From Alentia gelatinosa (lineage: Eukaryota; Annelida; Polychaeta; Phyllodocida; Polynoidae): a stretch of 64,000 nt of DNA. Below are positions 23,700 to 34,865 of the stretch, one piece after another; position 1 is the first letter of the stretch, and each line of letters opens with the position of its first letter. The stretch lies in contig OX465579.1 in the NCBI GenBank assembly GCA_950022655.1, positions 74,349,193 to 74,413,192 of the forward strand. The letters are read 5' to 3'. The translations under genes were made by a program, and so were the position numbers. Under the pieces are notes generated by a model. The model searched no databases, was not told where the DNA came from, and saw only the letters and a program-made list of their open reading frames with translations.

Positions 23700-25053
23700 C
23701 AATTCCAATTAAGACCAGAAAACGTAATAAGTGTAAAGTTTTCCCTACATGATTTGGGTTTTGGTTGGTTTGATTTAACGTCCAGTCAACCATTATATGT
23801 CCTTACCAGACGTTCTCAAGGTTCTTTTACACCACGAGGGTGATGATCGAATCTATGTGAGGAATTTCCCTACATGATACATAAACCTCTAATTTACGAG
23901 TAGACAAAGTACTTAGGTCCAGATGTGATCAGAAACTAGGATATAAGAGGAACTGTAAAATGGGATAGATTTTGTCTCTATCAGAAAAGTGCCCCTCTCA
24001 AGGCCATACGTCTCCACTGGACTATATGTGAATTACTGCACCTACTGCATGTGTGGATTGGGGACTTAGATGTGGAGGCGGCAGAGTGTACTACCACGTC
24101 GACTCAGATTTAGCCACTCTGACAATTATTTTGCACGCCGCCCCGTCGCTAAGTCTTGAAATATGACCTTTCAGGAGCTTCTGTTGAAAAGAGGAATGAG
24201 TCTAGCGACAGCTCGCGAGACTTCTCTCCAATGCATGACCTGTTTCCTCTTTAACCCATAGGATTGGATGCCTATATGAGCTGCAAGTATGAACCAGTTG
24301 AGAGCTGATCGGAACATGCCTTGATCGATAATGTGCCTATTGGCCATATGCATATATAACGAGAATCATGCAGAACTCAAGGCTTAGATTAAAATGGAAA
24401 TCCATTTTCTGATATCGTTACCTACCATATCTGAAAAACTATAATTCTGGTCGGATCCGCTGGGAGCTTCCCCCGCACATAGGGACAGAGTGAACCAAAC
24501 TTAGGCTTAAAGAGCCACGAGAGTGAGAATCTCGTGAATTCAATCCTGCTTTTTTTCACTTCTCTGCTAAGATGTGTTCATTCTCTAATGATATATTTCT
24601 AGTAATTATCTATAAAGGTAGTATACTATACGATATAACTGCCATAGCTTTAGCATAGTCTGGAGTAGGATCCTTCTGGCAATCAAGCCAGCTAGCGGAA
24701 TGTCTTTGGCCTGATGGAGTACTATTACATATTAACACGGTCCATCATCAGATGCCAGAGGCGAGGATGAGAGAGGGCCCGGGAATGCAGGTAACTTAGT
24801 GCAAAGCTGGTATTACCTTGCACTAATCCTCGGTCTTCTATTGAATATTTGACTACTGAATTACTACAATACTGTGACAAAGGTACATGGATTAACAGAC
24901 AAGTTCTCAGCTGCAGAAACTGCTGGGGGATGGGGGGGGGGGGGTTCACAGGTATTTGCTATACGTATCATCACAAAAAAAGATGAAGCTGAATTGGTTG
25001 GGTATTAGATTCCATTAAGATTTTATGTATTACAGCTTTGATTTTTTAATGTA
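23700..25053. other. Non-coding stretch with G13 homopolymer
   Basis: No exon is recognised. At 23755-23800 there is a TTTGGTTGGTTTGATTTAAC GTCC phrase of a kind frequent in molluscan interspersed repeats. A run of 13 G occupies 24932-24944. Short frames at 24171-24353 and 24725-24949 (-) are not convincing. Confidence 0.35.
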
Positions 25054-25056
25054 TAA

Positions 25057-25258
25057 GGCCCAGCGTCCACTGAACACAAAACTGTTTACGATAGGGCTTA
25101 GGATGTATCTAAAAACTGATTACGATGCCCGCCGATCGTTCTAGTCAAGACGTTTGTGTAAGATAAAGAGGTTCCCGATCGTCTATGATTTTTGATATGA
25201 TGCATCGCAGGGCACCGGGAGGTTTTAATCTTTTATTGTAGTAGGTGGACGCCGGGCC
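25057..25258. mobile_element. MITE copy C, PIF/Harbinger-like, TAA target duplication
   Basis: Left end GGCCCAGCGTCCACTGAAC and right end GTAGGTGGACGCCGGGCC are inverted repeats over the outer 14 bases. TAA flanks both sides (25054-25056 and 25259-25261). At 202 bases it is the shortest of the three intact copies. The interior has CGATCGT and CGATAGG words shared in style with the other copies. No coding capacity. Confidence 0.8.
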
Positions 25259-25261
25259 TAA

Positions 25262-27035
25262 CTGTGTATGTTATAACAACTTTTGCTAGCTTAGTTGAAA
25301 TGGATATTGTTTTTGTCAATCAAAATCTTTTAAAAAGTAGATGAGTTGGACCTAAATGTAAGGATCAGCCAGTTTATATGGAGAGTTGCCGTATTTGATT
25401 TAAAGAACCGTACATAATGCAAGTACAGTTAACCTAAGAAAATAATTGGTAGGGTACACTTTTATTTTGTTTCTGGAGTGGGTTTCGTGGAGAACAATAT
25501 GACATAATGAGACTGTGTAAAGTCCTTTTCTTTTTTATTTTTGCAATTATCATATTCTTTATCATCTATCATTCTCCAGACCATCGAGGGAGGGGGATCG
25601 CGAAAACCCAACCGCACCATATACATGTAATACAATTCAAAATCTCGCTGATCCCACACTCATCTTTATCAGCGACATTTTAATTCGTTCCGTCAGTAAT
25701 TTCTCATTTACGGCCAGCCAGGTCTGCCCATGCGCGCTCATGTTCAGTGTTGGGGTTCTCGCACGGCGCGAGATTAATCAGATAGCTGGTTCTTTGTGAG
25801 TAATTACGCTTGGTATAGTGGCTGTGTATGGTGTTGACTTACTCTCAGCACTCATCGAGGCTGGAGACTGACTAATCATCCAGGCGAGCAGCTCACACGT
25901 CTCTGGTGGAGAGGGAACTGCTCTGAGCACACATAGATCACGTGTCGTATTGGCTACAATTATGATAAAGCTTGAGACTGATGAAGTTGTCCCTGGGAGG
26001 GCCCCTTCTGTTGAGATATCTGACAAAGGCCCTAGGGAAAATGTGCTAATTTAAATACCTTTATATGTAAATCGTATAGCATGTAGGTTATCTTTATATC
26101 AACGTTACTAATGTAGTGCCTCTATTCCAATAGTTCCACTTATGGGTTTTGCCGTATAAGCAATAGCTATGTCAGGGCGAATGTCAATACAAATTACTAA
26201 CGGATCTAAGCAATGACTTATGAGAAATTTTCAAAAGGCAATGACAGTATTAATACGTGTTAGTGTTGGCTGGTACATTTATTCTGTTAAAACCGAATTG
26301 GGCAGAACTCAACTGAAATCAGGATAGGCCTGAAATATGTTTAAATGTGAAAGATGAATCTAACACTGTTATTACATGTTTATAAATCAACTTTGCTTTT
26401 CAGTTTATCAAATAATCTACGAAAGCTTTATTCGTCATTACAAACTACAATAAAGTAAATAAGAATGGCTAATACACGTTGTCAAAACTAAATAAATCAT
26501 GGGCTAGCACAAGCTCAGTTTCAATATATAATGAAAAGAAAATGTGCATCAACATTACAACTGCAATCTTAAACTCCATGGTTTTAAGCTCAAAATGAAA
26601 CCCACGACTAAATGTTTCGTGTCGACACGAGTATTCTAAGTGAAAGTGATCTCAAGTGGATTATATGTAATCTAGTGTAAAATAAAACTGTTTATTCCCT
26701 TCAAGTATAACGTACCTGAGGCAGTGTATCTGGGGCTGACACACAAGGGGAGAGTGGGGCAGTGCAGTTGGTGGTGCTGGTGGTGTGGGACAAGTCCGCT
26801 GGGTGAGGTTACAGGTCTTGTCTCTTTGCCTGGGACTGTGTCACAATAATCTATGCGCCAATCAATCAGCCCTAAGACCGGCCCCAGGTAATGGAGGAAC
26901 GGTGCCAGGCGCTGCACAGCAAGACCATACCTTTGTCTGAACGGGACTTCCCTCTGTTAACTCATCTGTCTGGCAAGGCCATGTTCAAGTCTTATACAAA
27001 GTAGCGTTCTGATCCAGCCTCCTTTAATCTAACAC
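25262..27035. other. Non-coding stretch
   Basis: No exon is recognised with confidence. The region 25700-26030 is slightly GC-richer and has an open frame on each strand, but neither has a recognisable domain. 26040-26670 is plain AT-rich sequence. Confidence 0.35.
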
Positions 27036-27039
27036 AAGA

Positions 27040-27320
27040 TGATTATGCGGGAATCTGATCTAAAGATATGTCTCCATCTCCAACATTCTTTGATTTAACA
27101 TGATCAGACGATGTGGAAATCTGACCTAAAGCCAAAGCAAGTAGATGTGGGAATCTGATCTAAAGCACCACCTCGTCATTTTTGATATAGCATAGTAAGT
27201 CTGCGTGCTTTATATATGCTGACCAAAGCTAGGTCCCAAGGACTTTAGGTCCATCCACACTTACCCTCTTTAAGAGAAGATAGGAAGACGATGTGCAAAT
27301 GTGATCCAAAGTCATGATTC
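27040..27320 (+). repeat. Degenerate minisatellite (GATGTGGGAATCTGATCTAAAG unit)
   Basis: The phrase GATGTGGGAATCTGATCTAA plus AG or close variants starts near 27050, 27113, 27145 and 27293. Spacing is irregular (about 30-150 bases), as expected of an old, partly deleted tandem array. No coding. Confidence 0.55.
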
Positions 27321-27669
27321 AAGCCCAACCCTCTAACATCTTGAGACGTTCTCCAGACCCTATATTCTTAACATGTCATTTTTAAACCTTTTCTAAAGCC
27401 TGTTCCTACCCCTTCCTTCTTGAATTCAGCACATGAAACTTGATCTGACATAATGCATCCCGGCCCTGTTACAATGTATTTGGTTTGTCTGTAGAATAAG
27501 AAGGTCACCATCCAGCCACGCTCCAGAGCAGGACCATACTGGACTAGGGATCTTCTCTAATACCTCTCAGTACGGCGCTATAATCCATCGAGATCTCCCT
27601 ACCATCTAAAGGACAACAAAGCATTATCTAAAACTGAACGCGTCTCCACTAAGCAAGCCTAAATTTGTA

Positions 27670-27960
27670 TTACAGTGAGGTGTCAATTATTCTGTAGTAT
27701 ATGTTGGAGAGCTATTTCTGTATAAGGCGAACGAGATATGTACATGCCATTTCTGTCTATTAACATACTATAATTACATGGAGGTGCTGCTTGTTCTGCC
27801 ATATCTTACACTATGTTACGTGATCGTTATGTAATGCAATATATAGTAACCATAACAGTCTGTGATTATACTGTAACAACTCGGAGGTGCCATTTGTTCT
27901 GACTTCTCCTAAGATGGGGCCCATTTATAATTACATGAGGCATATGTAGTTATCATTCTC
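27670..27960 (+). repeat. Degenerate tandem repeat, period about 102
   Basis: Three successive units begin GAGGTGTCAATTATTCTG (27677), GAGGTGCTGCTTGTTCTG (27781) and GAGGTGCCATTTGTTCTG (27883), about 102 bases apart. Each is followed by a similar A/T-rich body ending in a TATAATTACAT-like or TACTGTAACAAC-like phrase. Confidence 0.6.
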
Positions 27961-27964
27961 ATTC

Positions 27965-29395
27965 TGCCTTCGTGAAACTGGTTGGTTGGCTGGTGCCAAG
28001 TGAGCGATGACCCACTGACTGGACAACACCCAAACATTTTGATTGTTCACATTTGGAACTCCACGCCCATTAACCAATGATGAATACACCATTTGATCCT
28101 AGTTTCTTTCTGTATAGCTTTCATCTATATAATTTATGTATTTCCTGTATGCGTTAAACCAGAAAGGGCATCTGTCCCGTTCCCCTACGAATAGAAAGGG
28201 CTTTATTCTATGGTAAAAATAGACATGTGTCCTTCAAATCAAAGCGAAACCATGGTCCACAGAAAGACCTATTACCTCATCTGAAAGTTCGCCCCTATTT
28301 CCATAAAAGGCCGTACTACTACAGAAAATGAACGGAACCCGTCACAACGAACGATAATAGAACGAGACATGACCGAATGAAATGAAGGGCAGACTTTGAA
28401 AGACCAAGGCAGCCGCTCACCTCAGCTAACACACACCCTCCACCTCCCCAATACACACACACTCTTCCCTGATCTCAAAGGCGCTGGTCCAGACCCCATC
28501 CGGATTTGGCAATAAAGTCAACAGCCAAAGAGCAGACGACAATCGATGAATGTCGTCTGCAAACTCGATGACGAAAAGCATTGAAGTGAGCGTGTGGCAC
28601 GAGCAGCCTCGCGCGGCTTAATAGACTGTGCACAAGAACCTGGTTCATACCCTGCGTGGAGGATGGGGGTGTCGGGGGCATGGAATCTTGAAATTCTACT
28701 GCGTCACAGTGAAGTTATTCTCATTAAAATGATAGTTTTCAATTCACAAAACATTGATAAAACATGGCATATATATATTCACGCATTTCCGTCATTGTAA
28801 TTGTGGATTGGGCGATTCGCACCGCTATTACAAAGATTGATAACAATAAACACTGTGTAATTGTGTGTTTGCTCTGTCTTGCTTTAATCGATGTTTCCAT
28901 TTATGACCGTGACTTATTGCCGTGAAGGGTTAACGATGCCTCTGAACTTTATTGAAGCAGAGGCAGCAGACTCATACAATATCCACACATGTCTGAGGAA
29001 ATCTTGCTGACATGAGATATTGATCAATGAATACATCAGATACTATACTGTAATGAGGTTCCTGCGCTTCAAACTAGTCTTTATTCTAAATTGGCTCATT
29101 CGGGAGAGATGGTTGAAGAAAGTTCTCATACATCCGAGACTGCACGATTTTAGCAACCGCCAAGCTCATAAAGTGACGACCTCACAGGTAAATGCAGCAT
29201 AGCCTGGGCGTGTGTAGGTGTATTCTTTTGTCGTTATCGACGCAGGAGAACACTGCACATTCCTAGCAGGCTTCTGCCTAGCAGGTTTTACCGCCTGTGA
29301 TTCTTCATCCGAAGAACAAAACCCTAGTCCTGCGATAGGCATGCGGCGTACGTGCAGCGGGATCGTAGCTTACATAATGAGCTCATGATCACCCA
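27965..29395. other. Non-coding stretch
   Basis: No exon, array or element is recognised. Short frames at 28475-28681 (-), 28594-28800 (+) and 29020-29202 (+) have no features that separate them from chance. Confidence 0.35.
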
Positions 29396-29399
29396 TACC

Positions 29400-29965
29400 G
29401 GTGTTTCCCCAGGCCCGGACGGGTGCCTAGCGTGCTGCCTGCGCTGCTCACACCACGGACGCATGACTTTTGTCAAATATTCGTGGCCAGCATCATCGCG
29501 CCAGACGCCCACCGAGTCACTCACTAGCAGGCCGGGGAAAGGTCGTCTATATTATAATGTCGCGTCTTGCCCGATGGACGGACACCTCTCCTGCAGAAAG
29601 GCAGACTAAACATTCCCACGCCCAAAGGAAGGCATGCGTCACCCCCGACACCCCCATCCGGCCGGCCGAGCCCGCCCTCCTGTCGGCCGAGTCTCCGGCA
29701 CGCGCGCACCCCACACACACCTCCGTTTACGCAGTGCCGCACCGCGCACACGCACGCCTGCCCGCCGCCGATCGCGCCAAGGTCGCCTTCACAGTCAGCA
29801 GCAACTCAATATGTCAGCTCAAAGAGCGCGCCGTTTTCCATCACTTAGATTGAGCCCTGGCCGTGCATCAGGGCGGGTGGGGCGGGTATGCGGCGTACGG
29901 AGCGAAGCGGTTGGCGGCGCAGGACAGGACATGGGGCGGCGCCGTAAGGGGGCGGCGGCGTGAGA
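29400..29965. promoter_or_regulatory. CpG island
   Basis: This is the most CpG-dense block of the window (GGCCGGCCGAGCCCGCCC, CGCACACGCACGCCTGCCCG, GGCGGGTGGGGCGGGTATGC). It has several GGGCGG Sp1-type boxes near 29870-29890. Three frames stay open across it on both strands, but only because stops are rare in GC-rich DNA. An ATG at 29810 starts a frame with MSAQRARRFPSLRLSPGR, which is not recognised. A promoter is the likeliest role; the gene it serves is not visible. Confidence 0.5.
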
Positions 29966-29974
29966 TTGGCGTGG

Positions 29975-30430
29975 AGTGTGGCACATGGGGCAGTGTAAGG
30001 TGCTGAGAGAGTCCAGAAGTTCAGCACATTGGATGGTGCATTGTGGTGCATAGAGCAGTAAAAAGCTCGGCCACATCGGGTGGCGCATACAGCGGTAAAT
30101 AGCTCAGGCACATCGGGTGCTGCATAGATCAGTAAAAAGCTAAGGCACATCGGGTGCTGCATAGAAAAGCATGACGTGTGGCACACAGGGCAGTGCATAG
30201 AGTGGCATGAAGTGTTGCATGCAGAGCACTGCATAACAGCAAAGAGAATGAATAACGTTCACTGCCTGGGTGGTGCGGGGTAGTGCATAGAGTGACATGG
30301 AGTGTGGCAGACAGCGCAGTGTGAGGAAAGAGTCGTATGAAGTTCTGCACATAGGGTAGCATGGGGTGGTGCGTTGTATGGCGCAAAATGTGGCATATCG
30401 GGCGGTGCAGAGTGGCGTGGTAAGACATGG
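29975..30430 (+). repeat. Minisatellite, 37-bp core unit with degenerate flanks
   Basis: Three contiguous 37-base units run 30056-30092, 30093-30129 and 30130-30166, each CRGTAAAWAGCT, then CACATCGGGTG and GCATA. On both sides (29975-30055 and 30167-30430) the same words (GTGTGGCACA, GGGCAGTGCATAGAG, GGTGCATAGAG) recur with changing spacing. Overlapping - frames of about 100 codons rich in C, H, P, T and L (for example MLNPC, TARYATFCAI) are translations of this array and not genes. Confidence 0.75.
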
Positions 30431-30619
30431 GTTAAGCACTGCTTATGGGACACTGAGAATTGTTACGAGGTTAGGCTCGCTATCCCAGTCAGTCAACTCT
30501 GAATCCCGATGCTGCCTGAGCAGATCCGACGCTGAAGAACACCATAATGATGACTGGGCCATCCAAGTAGCCGTGAGTCTAACTGATGCTGCCTGAGTGT
30601 AAAATTTAATGTATGAGGC

Positions 30620-31100
30620 CAGCTTTAGGTTCCTCAGTCAATGTAAGACTGTGCTCAATTATTGTTTCTGAAAATACATGAGAGAGCTCGATACTGAATA
30701 TCTCTACAGTTATGTACGCACCAGTCTATGAGAGCCATCAGTTATACTAATACTGTATAAAAGTACTCGAGTATGAGACTATAAATGTCAAAACCTGAGT
30801 GAACCTGATCGTCTACAACTCCCCAATGATGTATGCATCTATCTGATGGTTTATACTGGTGTTATATGACTGCACTCAAGGATAAATGAGTCCATCGGAT
30901 AATACCCGAGGGAACCATATGTTGGATATCTCTTGATCAGTTAAACTGACATTATATGACCTTAATCAATGATGTATGACATCTGACAATACCTGGGGGA
31001 ATCCTTCCCTTAATAACTAAGCAATTATGTCAAACTCAATCTAAAGATTCATGAATCTACTTGATGAGATGCATTACTCTGTGTTTCAATTCAAGTTAAC
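30620..31100 (+). repeat. Degenerate repeat, period about 90-100
   Basis: Related phrases TTATACTAATACTGTATAAA (30744), TTATACTGGTGTTATATGAC (30851) and TTAAACTGACATTATATGAC (30942) are each followed by a CTCAAGGATAAATGAG/CAATGATGTATGAC-like phrase and then YGGATAATACCYGAGGGAAYC. This fits an old tandem array with about 90-107 base spacing. Confidence 0.45.
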
Positions 31101-31511
31101 TAAAGCTTTATAAATTTGGGAAGGTTTATGATTTGGAAAGAAGTCTAATCATAGCATTAAACGATTCCAAGGTTACCCCAATGATGTCCAAAATCTATCC
31201 AATAATGCCTGCCTTTTAGCAAGCGCTTTCTTTCTCCTTCGAAATATTTGGTGTTAGCCTGTTGACATATTTACCCAATGCTATCTCCATGATTTCGTCT
31301 ACTTTATCCAATTATGTTTAAGCTTGTCGGACTCCACTTAATTACACTTAAGACTCCTTGACGTATGGTTACATAGTTAAATTTCCTCAGAGGATGTTCG
31401 GCGCGAACAGATGCTGTCTGGCTAGATCTGTACATAGACCCATTCCTGATGAACCCATTGAAAGTAATGTTTAATCGGTGGAGGTGTATGACATCTAAAA
31501 TAAGATGGAAA

Positions 31512-31810
31512 TTAGAAGGAAAATCACGAGATGAGAATTACTTTGTCCATACTCCACCTCGTTTGACTGCTACGTAATTCACTCAGCTTCGCTTCGTGAA
31601 TTACACCGCAATCAAACTCGGTGAAGTGCGGACAAAGTTATTTTCATCAAGTAGGTTTCTGATTTTATCTCACCCCGTATAACATAATTAATTTTATTGA
31701 TGAAATAACTCACCAAATTAGCCATTGAGTATTAGGTACAAAACCTTCACAGCCATGGAGTACGAGTTCCTAATGTTAAGCCTATGGAGAAAAATACCGG
31801 GGTGAGATAA
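31512..31810 (+). mobile_element. Two-module palindromic MITE, copy 1
   Basis: Module one is a hairpin. GAGATGAGAATTACTTTGTCC pairs with GGACAAAGTTATTTTCATC around the centre AATTCACTCAGCTTCGCTTC GTGAATT. Module two begins TTATCTCACCCCG and ends CGGGGTGAGATAA, a 13-bp perfect inverted repeat enclosing about 120 bases with the phrase AATGTTAAGCCTATGGAGAA. The same two modules in the same order occur at 39135-39428, and a diverged reverse copy at 57875-58020. No coding capacity. Confidence 0.8.
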
Positions 31811-33585
31811 CTAGCCATACCTAACAGCACCGGGGTCGATAGGATATTCTGTAGTCATCAACCTCTGCTAATGCTCAACTCCATTTGATCGGATGAAGGC
31901 TTATCCGATTCTTCCATAATCCCTGACTCAGACCATGCACATCCCGACCCGACGAAGTGAGGCGTGTCATAAGTCAGTACATATGCATGTATATCTTACA
32001 GTTGCTAGCTTCTGCTGACCACGTAGTAACTGTAAACTGTATGCAATAAATCCCGCTACTGCACAGTTTGTAGACATTATTACATGCTTCGACATCAATA
32101 GGTGCTGCTATGCGTGCTACATTCGGCTCGTTTTGTAAGGGATTAGCAAGCTAACTAGTCCGGCTCCTTCATCTTGCCACACTAAATTAGTATTCCCCAA
32201 ATCGTACTCGCTTCGCTGAGATTACACTTGAGACCAGACCAGACACACCTGCCTTGAAATAATGATCAACGATGTTGTCTACAGATCCCTTTAACATACT
32301 TTTACAAGTAAAACCGTCATTTCGATCCCTAAAATATAAGAATTAACATAACATATAGTCAAAATACCATATAATCTATTACAGTATCATATTACGAGAT
32401 CCTTCACCGTCATCGGCTGATCCTATCTGACTCTCATTGGTTCATCCCGCTACCCCACAAAAATCCTGGCCATGGATGTGCAGCTGGTCGAGAGAGTAAA
32501 TTCGACTTTTGAGTCTTTAACAAAGTGGTAGTTCGGCAACGTTGCTACAATATCGAATTTTGGGAATATACCACAAATGAAAACTTGAGGGGTGTTCGGT
32601 ATAGCGAGGTGGTCGTTAGATGAGAGTCTACTGTACGGTATATAGCGTTAGGTTATACTGCATGGATCCAAGTATTATCTTACAGGTGGAAGCACTATAG
32701 TCTTAGCTGTAGGAATACAAGGCATGACAGTTGTTGGACAGATAGCAGCTGTGGGACTCTCCGAATCGTAATTCGAGTCGGTGTGAAATTTAGTTTATTC
32801 CGCTGTAGCATAAGCACATGTCGTGTTCCGGAACCTGATACACCAGGGGGCACTGAGGGTCTGCATCCGATCACCGTCTGCGGTGTCCTAAGTGACTGCG
32901 CATGCGTCCCAATATATAGTCAATTATGGTGCACTTCTAGAATTCCCTTGGTCTATGCCTCATGTGCAAAAGAGTCAGCATTCCCTTGGACTGGTCAGTT
33001 AAAACTTGTGCAGAAATATTTCTACCTATATTCGTATTATGCATTACGGTGTTTAGAAATAGCCTTTGTAAAACAGCTTTCTGTCAAGTATATTCCCGTA
33101 TATACCTGTCATCTTGTAGAATATAAACGTGTTTTACAGACCCAAAGTTAATAGTATATTTGTGTCAAGTAACAAAGCTGCCTTTCATCTGAGAGCTAGT
33201 AAATACGCAGGTGGATTCAAGCTTTGGCTATATAGCTAGGGAACGTATGTGTCTCATGGAGTTGTCGACGCATAATTCAGTTCAGAGAACTCTTAACGAA
33301 GTCATATCAAGAGCCAGAAGATGCAGTTATTACAAGGACTTCCTGAATTTCCCTCCGGGAATATAAGGGGCGGTAAGGTCATTTGGTGGCTATCTTTTTA
33401 TAGGCGACAAACGAAAAAGTGAATCTAATCCTTTTCCTAAGTCACTACTCTTGCTGATGACATTAGAAAAAAGAAAAACGTCTTTTAAATATCAAGGAGC
33501 TACTTTAGATATCTAAGCACAGTTTAGATTTCTATTTATACCCATTAGAATTGGTCGATTTTGAATATTCTTTCCTTTTCTGATT
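31811..33585. other. Non-coding stretch
   Basis: No convincing exon. The + frame 32783-33151 (122 codons, GTG start) is the largest but has no recognisable domain. The sequence CTTCGCTGAG near 32213 echoes the centre of the two-module MITE and may be a fragment. Confidence 0.3.
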
Positions 33586-33655
33586 CTGAACCCCTCCCTC
33601 CCTTCTTCTCTCTCTCTCATTCTCTTTCTTTGTATCTAACTTTCTGTCTTTGTCG
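33586..33655. repeat. Pyrimidine tract
   Basis: CCCTCCCTCCCTTCTTCTCTC and following CTCTCATTCTCTTTCTTTG form a nearly pure C/T stretch on the + strand. The - frame 33532-33780 reads K/E/R-rich through it and is discounted. Confidence 0.7.
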
Positions 33656-33899
33656 AATCTATTGCAGACACTCATTATGCCTGGCGTAGACGTGAGGTTT
33701 ACAATCAGACCATAGAGAACCAGGTCGCCATCCATTCGCAGGTTAGTTACTCCCGCTCTATAGAAGAGAGCCAGCCGCAATTGCTCAGCAGGATGTGTAA
33801 CTCAGTTAGCCGAGAATGCCTAGTGAAAAAAATCGTGAGTGGTACGTGACTTGAATACATCTTCGTTAGCGTGAGTTATTACGTGTGTCTCGGAGGGTG

Positions 33900-34135
33900 G
33901 TCGACTCTGGCACGAGTCACTCAGTCCGTGAGAGATCGATGCCTTTCTCGAAGAGAATCAGTGGCGGCTGGAGCAGCGGCTCCATATCAGCCAATAATGT
34001 TACCGCCGCGGTCAGCGCCGTAGTATCCTAAGTACGACATGAGACAAACAGCACCTAGCAGCTCGGGCGAGCAAGGAACGGGGCCCGAGGCCAGCTGCGA
34101 GCAGAACGAGGAGCAGCTCGATCAGTGAGAATCAG
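33900..34135. other. GC-richer patch with GAGCAGCTC words
   Basis: The sequence is moderately CpG-rich (CCGCCGCGGTCAGCGCCG near 34002) and repeats AGCAGCTCG/GAGCAGCTCG several times, for example near 34058 and 34110. Similar words occur at 42690-42715 and 56860-56895. This may be an old repeat or a cluster of CAGCTG-like sites; no exon is identified. Confidence 0.3.
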
Positions 34136-34224
34136 CCCCTGGGAAACACCCCTCCCGGAAGGCACCGCACTGGACACTTGGGGTCACGGGGTCGAAGTCA
34201 ATTGTTGCCCGAGCATTCCTCCCA

Positions 34225-34865
34225 TCCAAGTGAACCATGTTGGAAGGAAGGTGGTGAATGTGGAAGGAGTGTGGAGAGAAGCATGGGGATTCATGGGGGC
34301 GGCAGAGAAGTAGACTGCGAGGGAGGCGCTAAAATAAGGGACGATGGTGGTGAGTCCAGGGAGTAAGAAGACAAAGTAGGAAGGAATAGAAGGAGATACA
34401 CCGAGAGATAAAATGGAAGGTAAGCTGTGAAGGTATAGCAAATTATCAAGGACGGGTGTGAAAAGAGAGAGTAAGGACACGGATTAAAGAAGGCTTTATA
34501 ATAATAGGGATGACGGGGAAACCATTCAGGACGGAAATGAAGGTTGAGAGTGAGATGAAGTGGGGAGGTATATGAAAACGTGTGACAGGTATACATTACA
34601 GAGATTGACAGAGGAAGATGAGCGACTTAGGAAAGGTTTGAAAGCGAAGAACGAGAAGTATGAATAGATACAAGAGTGCATGAACAGGTATACCGAAAGG
34701 TGACTTAGCAAAAAGAAGGTGGGGTTGAAAGAGAAGAAAGGAGAGAAATGGGAAGGAGGAAACGACGGAACATACTGGAGACAGATATGTGAAAAGGACA
34801 TGCAAATAGAGAAAAGAAATGGGCGGATTGAAGGAGGGTCGAGATTGTCGGGTACGCAATCAGGA
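34225..34865. repeat. Purine-rich low-complexity segment
   Basis: Over about 640 bases the + strand is overwhelmingly A and G (GAAGGAAGGTGGTGAATG, GGAGAAGATACACCGAGAG-type phrases) without a fixed period. The complementary strand reads as long S/F/P/L-rich frames (34184-34899), which I treat as compositional artefacts. Such tracts can form triplex DNA, but mirror symmetry was not evident. Confidence 0.6.

Noticed and set aside
29524..29963. Frames on both strands across the CpG island
   Set aside because: Stops are rare in GC-rich DNA; R/P/A/H-rich translations in several phases are not credible proteins.
30129..30439. Overlapping ~100-codon Cys/His-rich - frames
   Set aside because: They are translations of the degenerate minisatellite at 29975-30430, open in two phases at once.
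32783..33151. 122-codon + frame
   Set aside because: GTG start, no recognisable domain, no promoter or splice context; within what chance can give over 64 kb.
33532..33780. 82-codon - frame with RMDGDLVLYGLIVNL
   Set aside because: The N-terminal part looked protein-like, but it runs into a C/T tract giving E/R repeats, and no acceptor or donor with good consensus frames it.
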